64,000 nucleotides of DNA from Protula sp. h YS-2021. Its lineage: Eukaryota > Annelida > Polychaeta > Sabellida > Serpulidae. The notes under the pieces were generated by a model that was not told the origin of the DNA, did not search any database, and saw only the letters and a program-made list of their open reading frames with translations. Numbering within the stretch: the stretch's first letter is position 1; every line of letters begins with the position of its first letter. Below, piece after piece: positions 35,818 through 48,397 of the stretch. The position numbers and the translations under genes were made by a program. Location of the stretch: the NCBI GenBank assembly GCA_949752745.1, contig OX457028.1, positions 23,560,218 to 23,624,217 of the forward strand. The letters are read 5' to 3'.

Positions 35818-38800
35818 CTATGTTTTTTCAGCACGCTTCGGTTTGACTGAAGTCAACATATGGTTTCTGTACTGTACGCTTAGGCCAGTCATCCAGAACT
35901 TTAGCACGGGTCTATCCTCATTTTGAGCACCAACAATTTGGTAAAGTTTCCTCGTATCATCTTCAGATCGGTTCCCGCCAGCCTTGGTGAATTTGAACAA
36001 CACTTTGACCTTACTGTAAATAAAGCAAGGCAGTATTGGCAAGAATTAAACTTGGTCCTAAAAGTTATTGACAAAAATTTGCAGCATTTTGTTGCCGCAC
36101 GCAATTTAGAATTTTAATATCTGCTTATTCAATCGATGACTTATTTATTTAACGTTTCCTTTAATGACTTACTACTGTGAAAAGAAAATTTTATTGAATT
36201 ACTTCCTGAGACAGACCAGGTACTGTTTCACCACGTTGTCGGAATGGAGAGTGAGGAAGTCTGGGGGAAAGGGCTTACTTCATCCACTCCTTGAGATAAA
36301 CGAGGCACTTCCACCACGCTGTTGACCATGAGAGTGGGCCTGTAGGGGCGGGGAAGGTGGGGGGGAGGCGGGGCTTACTTCATGCACTCCTCTAGACAGA
36401 CGAGGCACTGTTCTACCACGCTGTCGGTCATGAGAGTGGGGCAGGGTGAGGGCGGGGCTTACTTCATCCACTCCTCCTTGAGGCAGACAAGGCACTGTTC
36501 TACCACGCTGTCGGTCATGAGAGTGGGGCGGGGTGAGGGCGGGGTTTACTTCATCCACTCCTCCTTGATGCAGACAAGGCACTGTTCTACCACGCTGTCG
36601 GTCATGAGAGTGGGGCAGGGCGGGGCTTGCTTCATCAACTCCTCCTTCAGGCAGACATGGCACTGTTCTACCACGCTGTCGGCCATGAGAGTGGGGCGGG
36701 GTGAGGGCGGGGCTTACTTCATCCACTCCTCCTTGAGGCAGACAAGGCACTGTTCTACCACGCTGTCGGTCATGAGAGTGGGGCGGGGTGAGGGCGGGGC
36801 TTACTTCATCCACTCCTCCTTGAGGCAGACAAGGCACTGTTCTACCACGCTGTCGGTCATGAGAGTGGGGCGGGGTGAGGGCGGGGCTTACTTCATCCAC
36901 TCCTCCTTGAGGCAGACAAGGCACTGTTCTACCACGCTGTCGGCCATGAGAGTGGGGCGGGGTGAGGGCGGGGCTTGCTTCATCAACTCCTCCTTCAGGC
37001 AGACATGGCACTGTTCTACCACGCTGTCGGCCATGAGAGTGGGGCGGGGTGAGGGCGGGGCTTACTTCATCCACTCCTCCTTGAGGCAGGAAAGGCACTG
37101 TTCTACCACGCTGTCGGTCATGAGAGTGGGGCGGGGTGAGGGCGGGGCTTACTTCATCCACTCCTCCTTGAGGCAGACAAGGCACTGTTCTACCAAGCTG
37201 TCGGTCATGAGAGTGGGGCGGGGTGAGGGCGGGGTTTACTTCATCCACTCCTCCTTGAGGCAGACAAGGCACTGTTCTACCACGCTGTCGGTCACGAGAG
37301 TGGGGCGGGGTGAGGGCGGGGCTTACTTCATCCACTCCTCCTTGAGGCAGACAAGGCACTGTTCTACCAAGCTGTCGGTCATGAGAGTGGGGCGGGGTGA
37401 GGGCGGGGTTTACTTCATCCACTCCTCCTTGAGGCAGACAAGGCACTGTTCTACCACGCTGTCGGTCACGAGAGTGGGGCGGGGTGAGGGCGGGGCTTAC
37501 TTCATCCACTCCTCCTTGAGGCAGACAAGGCACTGTTCTACCAAGCTGTCGGTCATGAGAGTGGGGCGGGGTGAGGGCGGGGCTTACTTCATCCACTCCT
37601 CCTTGAGGCAGACAAGGCACTGTTCTACCAAGCTGTCGGTCATGAGAGTGGGGCGGGGCGGGGTGGGGGCGGGGCTGACTTCATCCATTCCTCCTTCAGA
37701 CAGACAAGGCACTGTTTCACCGCGTTGTCGGCAATGAGAGCGGGGCGGGGTGGGGGCGGGGCTTACTTCATCCACTCCTCCTTGAGGCAGACAAGGCACT
37801 GTTCTACCAAGCTGTCGGTCATGAGAGTGGGGCGGGGTGAGGGCGGGGTTTACTTCATCCACTCCTCCTTGAGGCAGACAAGGCACTGTTCTACCACGCT
37901 GTCGGTCACGAGAGTGGGGCGGGGTGAGGGCGGGGCTTACTTCATCCACTCCTCCTTGAGGCAGACAAGACACTGTTCTACCAAGCTGTCGGTCATGAGA
38001 GTGGGGCGGGGTGAGGGCGGGGCTTACTTCATCCACTCCTCCTTGAGGCAGACAAGGCACTGTTCTACCAAGCTGTCGGTCATGAGAGTGGGGCGGGGCG
38101 GGGTGGGGGCGGGGCTGACTTCATCCATTCCTCCTTCAGACAGACAAGGCACTGTTTCACCGCGTTGTCGGCAATGAGAGCGGGGCGGGGTGGGGGCGGG
38201 GCTTACTTCATCAATTCCTACTTCAGGCAGACAAGGCACTGTTCTACCACGCTGTCGGTCATGAGATTGGGGAGGGGCGGGTGGGGGAAGGGCGGGTCTT
38301 ACTTCGTCCATTCCTCTTTCAGGTAGACGAGGCACTGTTCTACCACGCTGTCGGTTATGAGAGTGGGCGGGGCGGGTGGGGGAAGGGGCGGGGCTTACTT
38401 CATCCATTCCTCCTTCAGGCAGACGAGGCACTGTTCTACCACGCTGTCTGCTAGGCTCGCGTTCCGCAGTACGTACTCCATCTTCTCAAGCACGGCCGGG
38501 CCTGCAACACCCAGCACCAGCCCGCATCAATGCTCTTTCACTCTAGAACTACCCCAATGTGGCTGTTACAAGGGGTAGAAGGGTGTTTATGAGCTGGTTA
38601 AAATATAGACAGGTATGTCTTTGTTCCTACCAAAATAAGTTATTTCGATTCATTCCACAGAAGTGTTATGATATACCGCATGTTAATTTTTCCATCTTAT
38701 TACTACGAATTGTAGAAAGGCACTGTACACTATAAATACTATAGAAGAAGCATGTTTAGAAAAAGATTCAAATTAAGCTATCTTATATAATCAATGTCGG

Positions 38801-41800
38801 CTTTATAGCAGATACTGTTGGGTAGGAACGATGATATTCTAGAACCCCTACCCCCTCTCCCCACCAGCGCAAACTATGCTTTTCTTAACACTATGCAGCT
38901 TCGAATTCTGGGGCAGTCAATGAATGCATAGCGAATCGGCACCCACCATATCTGCCTATAGTTGGGCAAAATCCATCAACAAGAAGTAAACGTTGAATAA
39001 ATGTAAACAAAGATTCCGAACAACTAAAGTGGCACTTACATTTGTCGGGCAGATCCACTTGCCAGTTGAGCACAAAATTGTAGCCGACGAAGTCGTTTTC
39101 GTCGCTGGCGGCGTTCCTAAATGATGCCTGCACACCCCTGCCTGCGTCCAGCGCCGGCTCCGGATCAATGATATCCATGGTGACGTAGAGATTGACGTGC
39201 TGGGGCAGGGGCGTGCCCGTGTCGAGGCCGAGGAAGTTACAGCGCCACGAATCTTCGTACTTGTCACTGTAGTAGATGACGCGGCTACAGCCCTTCGGTA
39301 GCAGCGTCTGAATCGGAAGCGAAGGCGTCATTGGTAGTAAAATGTTTAAAGACACCCCAAATTATACAACAGGCGGAAAAAATGAAGGCCAATTCAGTAT
39401 TTTCTATGCCCCGACCTGACTATGGCAGCAGGGGCATGTCTTTGACTTGACCTTCCGCCCGCACTTCACGCTTTCAGTGTGAACACGATCCCGCAAAACG
39501 TATTTTATGAAATGTTGTGTCAGTATTGGTGTGGCTGACCGCTCAGACTGATTACATTGTGGTGACCTTGAGCAGTCATTTAAGGTTGCGACCAAACTTC
39601 GAATATGTACTTTCAACACTGTCAACTTCCAACGGGTCTTGTGAACATGTTAAAATTCGTGAACAGATTGTGAACACGTCAGTTTGTGAATGAAATTGAG
39701 AAAACTCGTTTATCCGGATGCCCGGGGCATCCGTGCACCGACGGACACATTTCTAGTTTAAACAGGCAACGTCTATGACCCATTTGGTAAGGTTCTTGTT
39801 GCACGTCTAAGCAATGAAAAACTGACCTGAAACACGTCTATGACTGACTTTATGGTCAGCTTACTGCTGGCTCGGACAATCATACACTGACCTGAAGCAC
39901 GTCTATGACTGACATGATGATTAGCTTACTGCTGGCTCGGACAATCATATACTGACCTGAAGCACGTCTATGACTGACTTTATGGTCAGCTTGCTACTGG
40001 CCCGAACAATCAACTGGTTTCCGACCAATACGTGATGCGCCAGTGAATGGAATTTGTCGCTGCCAATAACCTGAAAGACATTGTCAATATCCAAAACGAC
40101 ATAAGCATTTACTCGATTTTGCAGCATAAAGTTTAGTCAAAATTTGTATGAACGGCTTGGTGATGGCATTGATGTCCAGATGGTACTGTAACATATACGC
40201 CGCATCATAACTTAGTAAACGGTACTCGTTTGCTCCGGGTGAAACTGAACCACTTTCATAATTTTTTTTCTATTACACCTACGCGCAAAAACTTTTACTT
40301 CCGGCTATTTCTCAACCATGTTTGAATATATCTATGATCAAAGAATGCGACATTGGTGCTTATTCACAATCAACACTATACCCTAATAAGTTTTGTGCAG
40401 GCCAGGACCAAATTAACGCGCTTTTTGGTACTTAACACACAACCATTTTTCAACTTTGTAAGACAATGATAAACATACAGTCATACTGATGAATTAGTGA
40501 CCACATGTGTACGCTGAACAGTATACAAAAACTGTAACCTTGAGCATGTGTCTTAAACTTGTAAACTGCGGTCCGATATTTTCCTCTTCCTCCTCTGTCA
40601 GTGCACCAGTGTCGGTTTTGTTATCCGCTACGTTTTCTTTGGTGAACAGCATCACAAAGCCTTCCTCTGTTTCTGTAGATGACAAGATGACAAGACCTCA
40701 GATGGGATGAGTGGCAAAAACTTGTACTAATTTTCGTTTTCCCGTATTAACATAGCAAAATTTTACGGCACAAAAAGGGAAACAAAAGGTACAATTGTCA
40801 CATCCATATAACCGGATACCCAGTTGGCAATTGGCAGCCGAGTAGCCTTTCTGGTGTGCGGCGAGTAGCCTTTCGCTGGGTGCAGAGGTGGAAGGTGCAG
40901 ATGTGGTAGGTTGTCGAGTTGTCACAACAAACATGAACGGAATTTCAATGAAACAAGATCTTTCATTGGTTATAACAATCCAGATAAAACACAGCACATG
41001 AAACACGCTTAACTGTTGTTAACCAACACAATAGCACATCGCTATTTCACACTGAGGAGGAACTACCTGAGACGACTTACACTGCCGTGCGTTGATTTAA
41101 ACATTGTTTCTACCGCCCAATTTTCAACGTATGAAATTCTTTCAAAGCTGGAAAAATGGGCAGAAAGAGCATGGAAGTATTCCACTTTGTGTACTAATTT
41201 ACCTTCTTGTTTCTCCATGTCAATGATAGAATCCTCAGTTGGTGGACCCTCCAGTAGCTTTTCTGTTACCCTGTTACCACCGGCCTTCAGTATCCATGTA
41301 AAAGCCAAATGCAGTTTCTTGAAAATCTAAAACATATGTCGGCATTCTCAGCTTAATTAAAAACTAAGGAAACGAAAACGAAAGAAATCAAGAATTACGC
41401 TTTATGTTTCATTACTCTTAGTTAATATGTTGGGCACAATTTTTAAATCTGCACAATTTATAAATTGTGCTGCACAGTTTTTAAATTTATAAACGGGCCA
41501 ACCATTTAAAAATGGGTTGCCCATATAAATTGTGCAGATTTAAAAATTGTGCCCAACAAATACATACCTATCTGTGTGAAAATATGTGTGTTGTGTGTTA
41601 CAGGTAAACTGTCAAATCAGTCGGTTTACGAAGTACCTGAAAATTCAGGCAGTTTGTGAACTACCTTTATAGGTCTCCAAAGGACAAGAGCGAGGTAATT
41701 TTGCTTGTTGGTAATGAACGATATACGGCCACAAATAAACGACATATAGCTACAAAAATCGTGGGTCCCCTAAACGACATATGGCTTAAAAAATCGATGA

Positions 41801-44800
41801 GTCCCCTGAACGACCATCACCTGCTTGCTTTACCTTTTTATCAGCAGTGAGTTCCAGGAGTGATCTGGCTTGCTTGTTGGCAGCGCGCTGCTGCCGGAAG
41901 TTGTCTGGCGTCATGCCGTGGCGTTGCGTGAGTGGCTGCGCGCGCTGCGGGCATGTCGTCTGCTCGTGTGCATACACCTGCCGCGCCTTGTCTTGTAGAT
42001 CGTCAATCACTGATCTGTGTGCCACGCCAAATCACAACACGTATTTCTATTTGTTAATTTCCAAGCTATTAAGTCATACACAATACAAGTATGTAGTTCA
42101 GGCTGTGCAATTTTCAACTTGTATATTTTTATGTATTTTCTGCATAAGACTGTGTATTGTTCATTACTACACTGGAAGACCCATAATCTTCATTGTTTCA
42201 AGGGATCACATACTGACATATGTATAAATTGTCAAACACCTGGGCTCCTTCAGCCCCAAGTCCTTCTTATAAGAATCGTCTCACACATACACTGCTAGAG
42301 CTAAATTCATAATTATGTTATGGTGTCGGAATACAACTATTTCTATCAGTCTCAACTCTACCCGCGGAAACAATCAGCTCCCCCCTCTCCTTGGTTATAT
42401 CGGTTGATAGATATCCAAATGCTATGCCCTTGTCACTGCCCGCCCGCAGCGCGCACGCGGCCCGCCCGCGTGTTTCCACAGTCAGCGACAAGTGACAAGA
42501 AGACTGTCCACAATGGCTGGCATACACACTCACCTGACGTGCTTCACCAGAAACGGCCACGAATTGAGCACGTATATCTTATCCATCATGACCACGACAA
42601 TACTGTACCACCGATGCAGCCCTCTCGCATGAGTGTCCTTCATGAAGAACGTGTGACTGAAAACATGGCCTCGGTGGTCATCACCAAAAAATATCGGACC
42701 TTCTCGTCCAGGGCAAACCTGAAAAAACAGTAAATATAACCGTCATATTACAGCACACGAAACGCGGCCCCTATCGAATCTACCCCAAAGATCTGCCGCT
42801 GTAAATCTAAGCTTCGTTTCAACACCCCTATTAAGTACAGATCACACATTAACAGGCCGGTTTAATGGCATGGTACAGATCTCACACACAACGCCAGACG
42901 TCCTATTTTCATTTACACTAAATTCCTCTGTCGGTTGTTCCAACGAAAGCATACCAGTCAGTTAGAATGCCACTGAGAATATAACCATGTGCAATATATA
43001 AATAACTGCCAAGACGCGTTTTGCTGCCGTTCATAGTAATTTTTAGAGACCTGGCATGCCGCCAACTTTTAACCTAGAACGAAAATGAGTTTCAGTACCA
43101 GTATATTTAGGCATTTTTGCAGTACTCTGTGCTGTTGTCTGTGGCTTAGTCACGTTGTTATTGCGATCTCAAGTACATATTTTCAGAGGGGTAGTGTGGT
43201 GTTTTGGACGAGTGGGGAAGATGGCTATGCCTTTCTACTTGCCACATACACCACAAAAATACCACTGTTTCTACGAGCCCTGCTTATCATGAAATAAAAT
43301 GATATACTGTTACCCGAATACACATATTGTACTAAAAAAATAAGAATGTCCGTGGACAATGTCTCCAGCCGTAAAAGCGAAGAACTTAAAAAAGTGAAGG
43401 CAGAAACGGGCGAATTTTGACAAAATTTACATTTGGTAGAAGGCCGCATGAACAACACTGCTGTCAAAAGTAATCGGACACGATCTGTGGGACGAACAGC
43501 ATTTTTTGTATTTCTCTTATCAGTTTATTTGGTCATTTTTTACCGAACCGATAACAGGAACACCACAACTCCATTCTAGTTATAAAAAGTATCAAGTACC
43601 GATACAAAAAGTATTAAGTATTGTGACGTCACCACGAACAAGCTAAGATGTAGGACGCAAGCAAAACATAAATAAAAAAATAAATTGTTGCTGACTGGGG
43701 CTTGAACTCACAACCTATTGCTTTGGAGGCGACAGCACAAATCACTCCTTCTATGGGAGATAGAATTGTAAATATTTACCTATAAAACCGGTCAATAAGA
43801 ACATGAAAAAAATTCGCTTTCAGCGGGGCTTGAGCCAATGGCCCCGTATCAGCTCAACATCTTACCGTGTGAGCTTTATTTATTTTTTTTACTTACTTAT
43901 TTTTTTTTTTTTTTGTTTTTGGTCACCATTTTGGCCAGTTTTGGTCAAATCGCCCAACAAAATACAAGCCTTATGCAGAAACTTGAGGGGCATATTCCTG
44001 TTAAATTTCAATGCAATCAGACCTAATTTGTAGGAAAAGAGCATTTTTTTGTGTTTCCCCTAATTTGGCCAATTTTGGCCTAATCGCCAAAAAAATACAA
44101 GCTGTGTTGATGATTACCCAGGGAACATTCCTGCCAAATTTCAAACAATCAGACCAGAAATGTAGAAAGAATAGCATTTTGAAAAAGTGTTTATACATAC
44201 ACAAACATAACGAACAGCAAATTCCGGACAACTGATTATTACAGCCAAGCGAAGATAGTGGGTTGGGCTAACAAGTTTGTCCAAGGACAAAGTCCCAGCT
44301 TACGACAAGCAATAAGACCCAATTCCAGCGTGCATGAGTAAGGGAATTTTCCAGAAAAATTGGGCTTCAAAAGATGAGACGGCAAAGAGCTAGCCCAATA
44401 ATTAATTTAGCACCGGACCAGAACATAGATGCATAAATGCATACAAAGATTTCTTTCCCAGAAAAATGGGAAACAGATTTTTTGTATCTCTGGTAGACTG
44501 GATAGTCAGCCATAGATACCTTCAAACAACCCTCGCATTTCGGACCAGTGCGCATATTTATGTAACCTGCCTTGATGCGCGGTTCTTATTCAGACAAGTG
44601 CGCATGTTTATTTAATTTTGCGTAGATGCGCGGCTCCCATTTTGGAACAGTGCACATGTTTATTTAACTTGTGTTGATGTGCGGTTCGCATTTCTGACGA
44701 GCGCCCATGTTTTTTTTTTACCTTTTGTGAATGTGCGGTTCTTATTTCGGATCAATGCGCACGTTTATTTACCTTGTGTTGGTGTGCGGTTCTTATTTCG

Positions 44801-47282
44801 GATCAGTGCGCATGTTTATTTACCTTGCGTCGATGCGCGATTCTTATTCCAGATCAATACGCATGTTTATTGTACTTGCGTTGATGAGCGGTACTTATTT
44901 TGGACAAGTGCACAAGTTTCCATAGGTTGCCTTGATGCGCGGTTCGCATTTCGGACAAGTTTACATGTTTATTTAACTTGCGTTGATGCACGGTGCTTAT
45001 TTTGGACGTGTGCCTATGTTTATTTAACTTGCGTTGGTGAGCAGTTCGAATTTCGGATCATTACGCATGTTTATTTAACTTGCGTTAATGCGCGGTTCGA
45101 ATTTCGGACCAGTGCGCATGTTTATTTAACTTGCGTTGATGCGCAGTGCTTATTTTGGACCACTGCAAATGTTTATTTAACTTGCGTTGGAGCGTAGTTC
45201 GCATTTCGAACCACTGCGCATGTTTATTTAACTTGCGTTGATGCGCGGTTCGAATTTCGGAGAAGTGCGCATGTTTATTTAACTTGCGTTGATGCGCGGT
45301 GCTTATTTTAGACCAGTGCAAATGTTTATTTAACTTACGTTGGCGCGTGGTTCGCATTTCGAACCACTGCGTATGTTTATTTAACGTGCGTCGATGCGCG
45401 GTTCTTATTTCAGGCCAATGCGCATATTTCTTTACCTTGAGTTGATGTGCGGTTCTTATTCTGGACCAGTGCGCATGTTTATTTAAGTTGCGTTGATGCG
45501 CAGTTCTTATTTTGAATAGTGCGCATGTTATTTAAGTTGCGTTAATGGGCAGTTCGCATTTCGAAATAGTGCGCATGTTTATTTAACTTGCGTTGATGCA
45601 AGGTGCTTATTTTGGTCCAGTGTGCTTCCTTATTTAGCTTGTGTTGCTGTGCGGTTCGCATTTCGGACCAGCGCACATGTTTTTGTTTTTTTTAACTTGT
45701 GTTGATGTGTGGTTCGCTTTTTGGACCATTGCACATATTTATTTAACTTGTGTTGATGATCGGTACTTATTTTGGACCGGTGCAAATGTTTATTTAACTT
45801 ACGCTTATGTGCGGTTCGCAATTCGGACCAGTGTGCATGTTTATTTAATTTGCGTTGATATCCGGTTCGCATTTCGGACCAGTATACCTGTTTCTTTAGG
45901 TTGCGTTGATGCGCAGTTCGCATTTTGGGACAAGTGAGCAGGTTCATTTAACTTGCGTTGACGCGCGATTTGCGTTTCGGACCAGAACGCATGTTTATTT
46001 AAGTCCCGTCGATGCCCGACTCTTATGTCTATTCAACTTGCGTCGATTCATGGTTCTTTCTTCGGATTACTGCGCATGTTTATTTAACTTGCGTTGAGGC
46101 GCGGTTCTCATTTCAGACCACTGCGCATGTCTACTCAACTTGCGTCGATGCGTGGCTCTTTTTTTCGGACAAGTGCGCATTTTGGTTTAACTTGCGTTGA
46201 TGTGCGGTGCTTATTTTGGACCGGATCGCATGTTTATTTAACTTCCGTCGATGCGCGTTTCGCATTTCAGGCCATTGCCCATGTTTATTTAACTTGTGTT
46301 GATGCGTGGTTCTCATTTCAGACCAGTGCGCATATTTATTTAACTTGCGTTGATGCGCGGTTCGCATTTCGGACCACTGCGCATGTTTATTTAATTTTCC
46401 TCGATGTGCGGTTCGCATTTCGGACCAGTGCGCATGTTTTTTTAGGCTGCGTTGATGCGCGGTTCGCATTTCAGACTACTGCGCATGTCTATTCAACTTA
46501 CGTCGAAGCGTAGTTCTTTTTTTTCGGACCAGTGCGCATGTTTATTTAACCTGCGTTGATGCGCGGTGCTTATTTTGGACCAGTTCGCATCTTTATTTAT
46601 CTTCCGTCGATGCGCAGTTCACATTTCGGACCAATGCGCATGTTTATTTAACTTGCATCGATGCGGAGTACTTAATCTGGACTACTGCGAATGTCTATTT
46701 AACTTGCGTCGATGTGCAGTTGTTAAATCTGACTACTGCGCAAGTTCATTTAACTTGCGTTTATGCGCTGTAGGAGCAGATTCATTTAATTTTTTTTTTT
46801 TAAATTCCGAAAAAAATTCAAAAGTTTTCCAATTCAATCAAAAAGCACAAGCCGTATGCATGACCCCCTAGAGACGGCTAATATAGAAAATAAATGGAAT
46901 CTGATAAAAACTGTAGGAGGAAATGCATTTTTAATTTTTTTCTTCAAAAATTCTCTCATCGACTGAAAAAGATAGGCCATATTCACGACACCCTAAGCAT
47001 GCCTCAGCCACAAAATAAATGAGGTTTGATCAAAACTGCAGGAGAAAATGCAAAATTCCCCCCGAAATCAAAAATTCCCAAGTTAAGTCAAATAGCACAA
47101 GCCGTATGCGAGACCTACCTAAGGATGCCTCACAGCAAAAAAATAAATGAAATCGCATAAAAACTGTAGGAGGAAATGCATTTTGAAGTTTTTCTTCAAA
47201 AAATTCCCAAAAAATACAGAAATTGTCGGATCGACTAAAAAGCGCAAGTCGTATTCTCAACCCCTTACGCATGCCTCGAACC

Positions 47283-47313
<31 letters not shown>

Positions 47314-48366
47314 GTAGGGGGAAATGCATTTTGAAGTTTTTTTCTTCAAAAACTCCCTAAAAATACAAAAATTACCCGATCTACTAAAAAGCACAAGCCG
47401 TATCCACTCACACCAAAAATAAATGACATCGAATCAAAATTGTATGGGTAGATGCATTTTGAATTATTTTCGAAATTTTTGCTTAAAAAATTCCCCAAAA
47501 ATACAAACTAAAAAAGCACAAGCCGTATGCACGACCCTTTAGGGGTGCCTCATGCCAAAAATAAATGACATCGGGTCAAAAATGTAAGAGGAGATACATT
47601 TTCAAATTTCTTTAAAAATTCGCCAAAAATTCAAAAATCACCAGATCGACTAAAAAAGAACAAGCCGTATGCACGACCGCTTAGGAAATCTTCACACCAA
47701 AAATAAATGACATCGAATCAAAATTGTAGGAGTAGATGCATTTTTTTCAAAATTTTTGCTTAAAAAATTAAAAAAATCCCCAAAAATACAAAAATTGTCG
47801 GATCGACTAAAAAAGCACAAGCCGTATGCACGAGCCTTTAGGGATGCCTCATACCAAAAATAAATGACATCGGATCAAAAATGTACGAGGAGATACATTT
47901 TAAAATTTTTTCTTCAAAAATTCCCCAAAAATTCAAAAATCACCCGATCGACTAAAAAAGCACAAGCCGTATGCACGACCGCTTAGGAAATCCTCACACC
48001 AAAAATAAATGACATCGAATCAAAATTGTAGGAGTAGATGCATTTTTTTCAAAATTTTTGCTTAAAAATTAAAAAAAATCCCCAAAAATACAAAAATTGT
48101 CGGATCGACTAAAAAAGCACAAGCCGTATGCACGACCCTTTAGGGGTGCCTCATACCAAAAATAAATGACATCGGGTCAAAAATGTAGGAGGAGATACAT
48201 TTTTAATTTTTTTCTTGAAAAATTCGCCAAAAATTCAAAAATCACCCGATCAACTAGAAAAGCACAAGCCGTATGCACGACCCCTTAGGGATGCCTCACA
48301 CCAAAAATAAATGACATCGGATTAAAATTGTAGGAGGAGATACATTTTGAAACAAAGTTTACAGCG

Positions 48367-48397
<31 letters not shown>

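Noticed and set aside
36280..37737. Two long open frames (446 codons on -, 451 on +) over the FLCN array
   Set aside because: Both follow from an 87-bp unit that is a multiple of three and lacks stops in those frames. The minus-strand frame differs from the FLCN frame, and no independent start, splice or composition signal supports either.
43690..43775. A functional tRNA-Trp gene
   Set aside because: Only the anticodon-loop-like and B-box-like parts are present; no acceptor stem or A box, so I keep it as a SINE remnant.
44679..46513. Open frames of up to 172 codons in the 51-bp array
   Set aside because: Periodic 17-residue repeats on both strands at once, broken by small indels; best explained by the repeat unit length.
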